From positions 682,001 through 746,000 of the forward strand of contig JADJXJ010000003.1 in assembly GCA_016715945.1 (NCBI GenBank): 64,000 nt of DNA, read 5' to 3'. The DNA comes from Bacteroidota bacterium (lineage in GTDB: Bacteria > Bacteroidota > Bacteroidia > Bacteroidales > F082). The translations under genes were made by a program, and so were the position numbers. The notes beneath the pieces are model-generated. The model ran no database searches, was not told the origin of the DNA, and saw only the letters and a program-made list of their open reading frames with translations. This document shows positions 60,376 to 64,000 of this stretch, one piece after another; positions within the stretch are counted from its first letter, which is position 1; each line of letters begins with the position of its first letter.

Positions 60376-60658
60376 ATGATTCGTAAAGAGCGCAAAGACA
60401 AAATGTTTTTTTTGGTTGAGCAGTGGGAGCAAAGTGGTCAAAGTCAAAGGTCGTTTTGCAATGGCAAATGGGATGAAGCTTTACACATTTCGTTACTGGG
60501 TAAATAAGTATCGTTCAAAGGAGCAGGCAACTGGAGGCTTTGTGCAGTTGAATGGGCCATGTAGCACAAACCTGTTGATTCGTTATCCCAATGGCATTGA
60601 GCTACATGTGCCGTTGTCTACCCCTGTATCGCTGCTCAAATGTTTAATCCGGATGTGA
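60376..60658 (+). pseudogene. tnpA: IS66 tnpA (orf1), one frameshift
   Basis: The first frame begins MIRKERKDKMFFLVEQWEQS GQSQRSFC and continues in the next frame as MANGMKLYTFRYWVNKYRSK ending PLSTPVSLLKCLIRM. The join needs one base to be removed near 60459-60461 (TGCAATGG). TnpA of IS66 is a small DNA-binding protein of about this total size (90 residues or so). Confidence 0.8.
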
Positions 60659-60662
60659 TGAT

Positions 60663-61028
60663 ATGTTTTCCATTACTTCGGCAAGGTATTTTCTCTACCT
60701 TGAGCCAACAGACATGCGTAAAAGTTTCGACGGCTTATGCGGGCTGGTCACAAGCAAGCTTGGCCAAAACCCCATGAGCGGAGATTTGTACATTTTCATT
60801 AACAAGCCACGCAACTGCATCAAAAATGCTTCGGTGGGAACCCGGAGGGTTCGTACTGTTTACAAGCGACTCGAGCAAGGCAGGCTGCAACTGCCCAAAC
60901 AAAGTATGGATGGGGTGAAAAACCAGATGCTCGACTATAGCCAGCTGGTGATGATAATCAATGGTATTTCAATGGAAAATGCAAGAAAAAACAAGCGATT
61001 TTATCGACATGATTTTGTTGGAAACTAA
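60663..61028 (+). pseudogene. tnpB: IS66 tnpB (orf2), compensating frameshifts
   Basis: A 121-residue open frame starting MFSITSARYFLYLEPTDMRK SFDGLCGLV and ending DFVGN. In the middle the frame encodes KNASVGTRRVRTVY, but the neighbouring frame reads MLRWEPGGFVLF, the conserved IS66 TnpB core. One extra A in A5 (60822-60826) and one missing T near TTT (60859-60861) explain this. The ORF stays open because the two changes compensate, but the core motif is lost. Confidence 0.82.
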
Positions 61029-61075
61029 GGTTTAAGGCGGTCATTTCCAGCAGGTTGATTCTGTAATTTTGCCCT

Positions 61076-62615
61076 ATGGCAAGCACAGAAACAATCACTA
61101 TTTCCAAAGCAGCACATCAAGCCTTACTGGCCGAGCTCAATATGCTTCGTCAGAGCTTGCACGGCATAAGGACATGGTATCGGAATATGATGCGCTGGTG
61201 GTCGAGCTCAAGCTGCTCAAGCATGAACTTGCCCAGCTCAAGCGTATGCTATTTGGTGCAAAGAGCGAACGGTTTGTGGCTGCCAATCCCAATCAACTAA
61301 CCCTTTTCGAGCTGCCGGAACCTCAGAAACCGGAGCCCCAGACCCAGCAAATAAACTACACCCGTACAAAAGCCGGGCAAAAAGACAAGCAACAACCGCT
61401 TCGTCTTGAACTTCCGGCCCATTTGCCACGCAAACAGCAGGTCATCGAACCACAGAACCTTCCTGAGGGCGCCCGCTTCATTGGTAATGCCATCACGGAG
61501 GTACCTGAATACGAGCCTGGCAGCATCTATGTCAGGCAGATTGTGCGCCCCAAGTATGTGCTTGGTCAGAACCAGGAACAAACACAGATAGCCATAGCCG
61601 AGCTTCCGAGCCTGCCTATCGAGAAAGGTAATGCCGGCGCAAGCATGTTGGCTCACCTGATAGTGAGTAAATACGCAGATCACCTGCCATTTTACCGTCA
61701 GGTACAAATGTTCAAACGTCAGAAGCTTCAGTTGTCAGAGTCAACCATCAACGGATGGTTCAGCGCCAGCTGTCAGTTGCTTGAACCGCTATACCATAGC
61801 CTTGTGGCAAAAGTTCAATCCTCGGGCTACCTTCAGGCCGATGAAACGCCCATTGCAGTATTGACAAAAGACAAGCCGGGCTCAACACACAAAGGTTACC
61901 TCTGGGTGTACCACGATCCGATGGAGCGCCTTGTGGTATTCGACTACCAACAGGGCGCGGACGCGAAGGCCCGGAGAAGTTTTTGAAAGACTTTAGCGGA
62001 GTGCTTCAAACCGATGGTTATGCAGCATACAACGGATTAAGACTCAAAGGCCATATCTTGCAACTTGCCTGCATGGCACATGCCAGACGCAATTTTGAAA
62101 AGGCATTGGATAACGACAGCCAACGGGCTGAAACTGCCCTGTTGCTTATAGGCAAGCTATACCAGATTGAGCGCATGGCAAAAGAGAATCACCTGAACCA
62201 TGATGAGATAAAAATCCTCAGACAGCAACAGGCCCAACCTGTGGCTTGAGCAGTTGCATCGGTGGCTCAGTGAGCAACATGCCTGTGTCTTGCCCAAAGC
62301 GCCATTGGCCAGGCCATCACTTACATGTTGACCCTTTGGCCAAGACTGATAAGATACCTCGATGACGGACGATATCAAATGGACAACAACCTGATTGAAA
62401 ACACCATACGTCCTGTAGCCCTTGGCCGAAAAAACTATCTGTTTGCAGGCTCGCATGAGGGAGCAAAGCGCGCAGCCATGATTTATTCCTTGTTAGCCAC
62501 TTGCAAACTCAATGAAGTAGAACCTTTTGGCTGGCTCAGCCATACCCTCGAGGTACTTCCAGACCACCCGGCCAACCAACTGTACAAACTACTCCCAATA
62601 AAAAATCCAAAATAA
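61076..62615 (+). pseudogene. tnpC: IS66 tnpC transposase, about four frameshifts
   Basis: Pieces in different frames build a full IS66 transposase: MASTETITISKAAHQALLAE, then ELARHKDMVSEYDALVVELK with GAKSERF, DETPIAVL, QTDGYAAYNGL, CMAHARRNFEKA and MDNNLIENTIRPVALGRKNY LFAGS. The catalytic Asp/Asp/Glu motifs are thus intact in sequence. Breaks lie near 61160, 61960 (GGGCGCGG), 62245 (GTGGCTTGAG) and 62300 (CCCAAAGCG), each repaired by one base. About 515 residues when joined. Confidence 0.88.
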
Positions 62616-62625
62616 CAAGCAACAC

Positions 62626-62645
62626 GCTCGTGGCCGAAGGGTTAC
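62626..62645 (-). repeat. IS66 right terminal inverted repeat
   Basis: Reverse complement GTAACCCTTCGGCCACGAGC, identical to the left end over 20 bases. Confidence 0.95.
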
Positions 62646-62653
62646 AGTTCATC
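62646..62653. repeat. IS66 target duplication, right copy
   Basis: AGTTCATC, identical to 60295-60302. Removing the IS and one copy restores a continuous sppA frame. Confidence 0.93.
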
Positions 62654-63388
62654 CGCATAACGGTTCAGATCGTTGACGCTGATGTTCCGGCTGGCGCTGA
62701 TTTTTTCGAGGTAGTTGGCCCAGTTGGTGCCCAGAATCTTCTCCATCTGCTCGCGGTTGGCTTCGCTCATCTTATCGAGCATCAGGGGCTCAACCGCACT
62801 TTTGTATTTGTTGTTCGGACCACGGATAATTTGTGGCTCCACTTCCAGTTTGGCCAGCATATTCTTCAGAAAAGTAAGCTGAGCGATCATGCCTTTGAAC
62901 ATCAGGCTACCGTCGGGGTTCATATACACCTCGTCGGCAAGGCTGGCCAGGTAATAGGCCGACTGGCTGTAGGTTTCGCCGTAACTAATAATAAACTTTC
63001 CCGACTCTTTGAATTCGAGCAGCTTATTGCGTATCTCTTCCAGATTTGCCATGCCGGCATCCACAGTGCCAAGCTCCATAAAAATACCGGCAATGTTCGG
63101 GTCGGTTTTAGCTTTGTCAATATTGGCAAGAATATCATTCAGGCCAATGCTTTGAGTTGGCTTGAACGACATAAAGTCAAAGTTCTGGAAGGGGTCTTTT
63201 GCGCTTCGGTCCGGAATGGGTGCATCAAACCTGATGTAAAGCACAGTGTTTTCTTTCAGTTTTACGGCTTGTTTCTCGGCAGTTGATATCAGCGCCGACA
63301 AAATGCCCGCAAAGACGAAAAAAAGGAACAAAAACGATAAGATGGTGCCTGTGAACGAGGCAAGCAGAAATTTGAAGAATTGTTTCAT
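62646..63388 (-). pseudogene. sppA: sppA, 5' part (anchor and catalytic Lys half), split off by IS66
   Basis: The N-terminal ~248 residues of SppA: MKQFFKFLLASFTGTILSFL with a membrane anchor, then NTVLYIRFDAPIPDRSAKD and IIRGPNNKYKSAVEPLMLDK, which holds the catalytic Lys. In the present sequence it ends after DEL at a TAA created inside the IS. Together with the 3' part it would give about 590 residues, the long (double-domain) SppA. The ATG at 63388 is supported by a -7 element at 63419-63426. Confidence 0.88.
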
Positions 63389-63418
63389 GGGTTTGGTATT
63401 TGTGTTGTGAACCAGCTT

Positions 63419-63445
63419 CAAAAATAGTGCAATAATTGAAACAAA
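63419..63445 (-). promoter_or_regulatory. Candidate promoter of sppA
   Basis: Minus strand TTTG (complement of 63442-63445) and TATTTTTG (complement of 63419-63426), with 15 bases between. A transcript would begin near 63412, about 24 bases before the ATG at 63388, which excludes the upstream start at 63421. Confidence 0.5.
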
Positions 63446-63641
63446 ACTGATTTACAGGGTATTGTAATTGTTAAACAATCATTTTCAATATGCTGGCTGT
63501 ACGATCTGACACAGCATATGCACGAAAACGGACAGGCTGGTGAATTGAACAGCAAACTGTGAAAAAATAATCGTACAGGTTCTGGAATTTGCTTGAAAAA
63601 TGACCGATTTTTGACGGCCGAAGCTGATCTCAAATTTACCT

Positions 63642-64000
63642 ATGACGAAGCTTGTTTTGCGTTCGGCCTTGCTTGCGGCCTGCATTGCGTTAATGCCATC
63701 AGATATTGGTGCAGGGCTGAACAATCCGCCAACCGACAGCAGGACACGCATGGTAAGTCATGGACTGGCATTGCCTTCAGGCTTCGACCTGCCGGAGCCA
63801 GAGCCGGTGGTTACGTATTATATCGACCACACCAAAGTATTCCCGAATCCAAAAAGCTTCGAAAAACCAAGCGACATCATGTCGAAAGGGCAGTTGCCCA
63901 AAAACAGGCTGGTGAGTTTCCTGTGGATGCACAATCCTTCCGTTAAACTGGAGTATGCAGAGCGTCTGGCCGATGCGTATGTGCGTGAGGCGGCCCAGGA
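63642..64000 (+). CDS. Secreted glucosaminidase-like protein (partial, C-terminus off window)
   Basis: The frame opens MTKLVLRSALLAACIALMPS, a signal peptide, and runs to the window edge (119 codons). Later it has VTYYIDHTKVFPNPKSF and, at the end, LVSFLWMHNPSVKLEYAERL ADAYVREAAQE. The last part resembles the beginning of the Bacteroidota glucosaminidase (peptidoglycan hydrolase) domain, usually continued GVNHDIAFxQMCLETG. The key catalytic part lies outside the window. Another long frame here is rejected since it lacks a plausible signal. Confidence 0.6.
   Translation, partial: MTKLVLRSALLAACIALMPSDIGAGLNNPPTDSRTRMVSHGLALPSGFDLPEPEPVVTYYIDHTKVFPNPKSFEKPSDIMSKGQLPKNRLVSFLWMHNPSVKLEYAERLADAYVREAAQ

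Larger units (their letters stand above)
60303..62645 (+). mobile_element. IS66-family insertion sequence, frames disrupted
   Basis: A 2343-bp element with perfect 20-bp terminal inverted repeats (GTAACCCTTCGGCCACGAGC) and an 8-bp target duplication. The three characteristic genes tnpA, tnpB and tnpC are all readable by homology but all contain single-base frameshifts, so the copy would not be functional as sequenced. It is inserted in sppA. Confidence 0.93.

Noticed and set aside
63593..63946. Plus-strand ORF of 117 residues at the right edge
   Set aside because: Different frame from the one starting at 63642, which has a signal peptide and a glucosaminidase-like end. The 117-residue frame shows no such features.

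Overview
The window comes from a chromosome of the phylum Bacteroidota, probably an anaerobic or facultative member of the Bacteroidia. The evidence is a PorX-type response regulator of the type IX secretion system, a 1177-residue pyruvate:ferredoxin oxidoreductase beside a dihydroorotate-dehydrogenase-like gene, the absence of strong Shine-Dalgarno sequences, and many TAnnTTTG -7 promoter elements typical of the phylum. This placement is inferred from gene content; no rRNA or other marker is present.

Positions 1-22756 are the right-hand part of a Mu-like transposable myophage, whose other end lies off the left edge. From the right it holds a repressor with two HTH domains (plus strand), then a long minus-strand early operon: DDE transposase (MuA-like), AAA ATPase (MuB-like), a second ATPase, DUF3164, a DnaA domain IV-like protein, a GemA/gp16-like protein and several small genes. 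A plus-strand block (7760-14080) follows with terminase, gp36-like protein, portal, MuF-like head protein with an apparent C-terminal toxin domain, and gpG- and gp37-like proteins. A minus-strand block (1-7631) holds protease/scaffold, capsid, sheath, tube, tail chaperones, tape measure and baseplate proteins. The packaging block is therefore inverted relative to the rest, with a terminator serving the minus strand at the convergent junction (14083-14109) and a palindrome in the divergent junction (7727-7744). The phage end sits inside a gene for a sensor-like protein, of which about 55 codons remain (22757-22922).

Positions 22987-38661 are host genes. A CheB-CheR-PAS protein and a hybrid histidine kinase with two receiver domains and an HPt domain are divergent. 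Next comes a five-gene minus-strand polysaccharide operon (FkbM methyltransferase, Wzx flippase, two tandem Wzz-like proteins, Wzy/WaaL-like polymerase or ligase). A plus-strand operon then runs glycosyltransferase - purD - DUF6427-like membrane protein - rnhB.

Positions 38725-58775 hold a DUF3352-like protein with a beta-propeller-like region, a MATE transporter, a TIGR01777 epimerase, an HD hydrolase, and porX-tsaE-ald. After these come aroB-aroA followed by a large predicted outer-membrane zinc metalloprotease and a flavin split-barrel protein, then the dihydroorotate-dehydrogenase-like gene divergent from nifJ.

Positions 58842-64000 hold a small lipoprotein and an sppA signal peptide peptidase gene split by an IS66-family element (60303-62645). 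The IS has perfect 20-bp inverted ends and an 8-bp target duplication, but its three transposition genes carry about seven single-base frameshifts. The window ends inside a secreted glucosaminidase-like gene. The strongest leads are the portal-MuF-toxin arrangement at a T9 slippery run, the disrupted sensor gene, and the IS66 copy with clean ends but broken reading frames.
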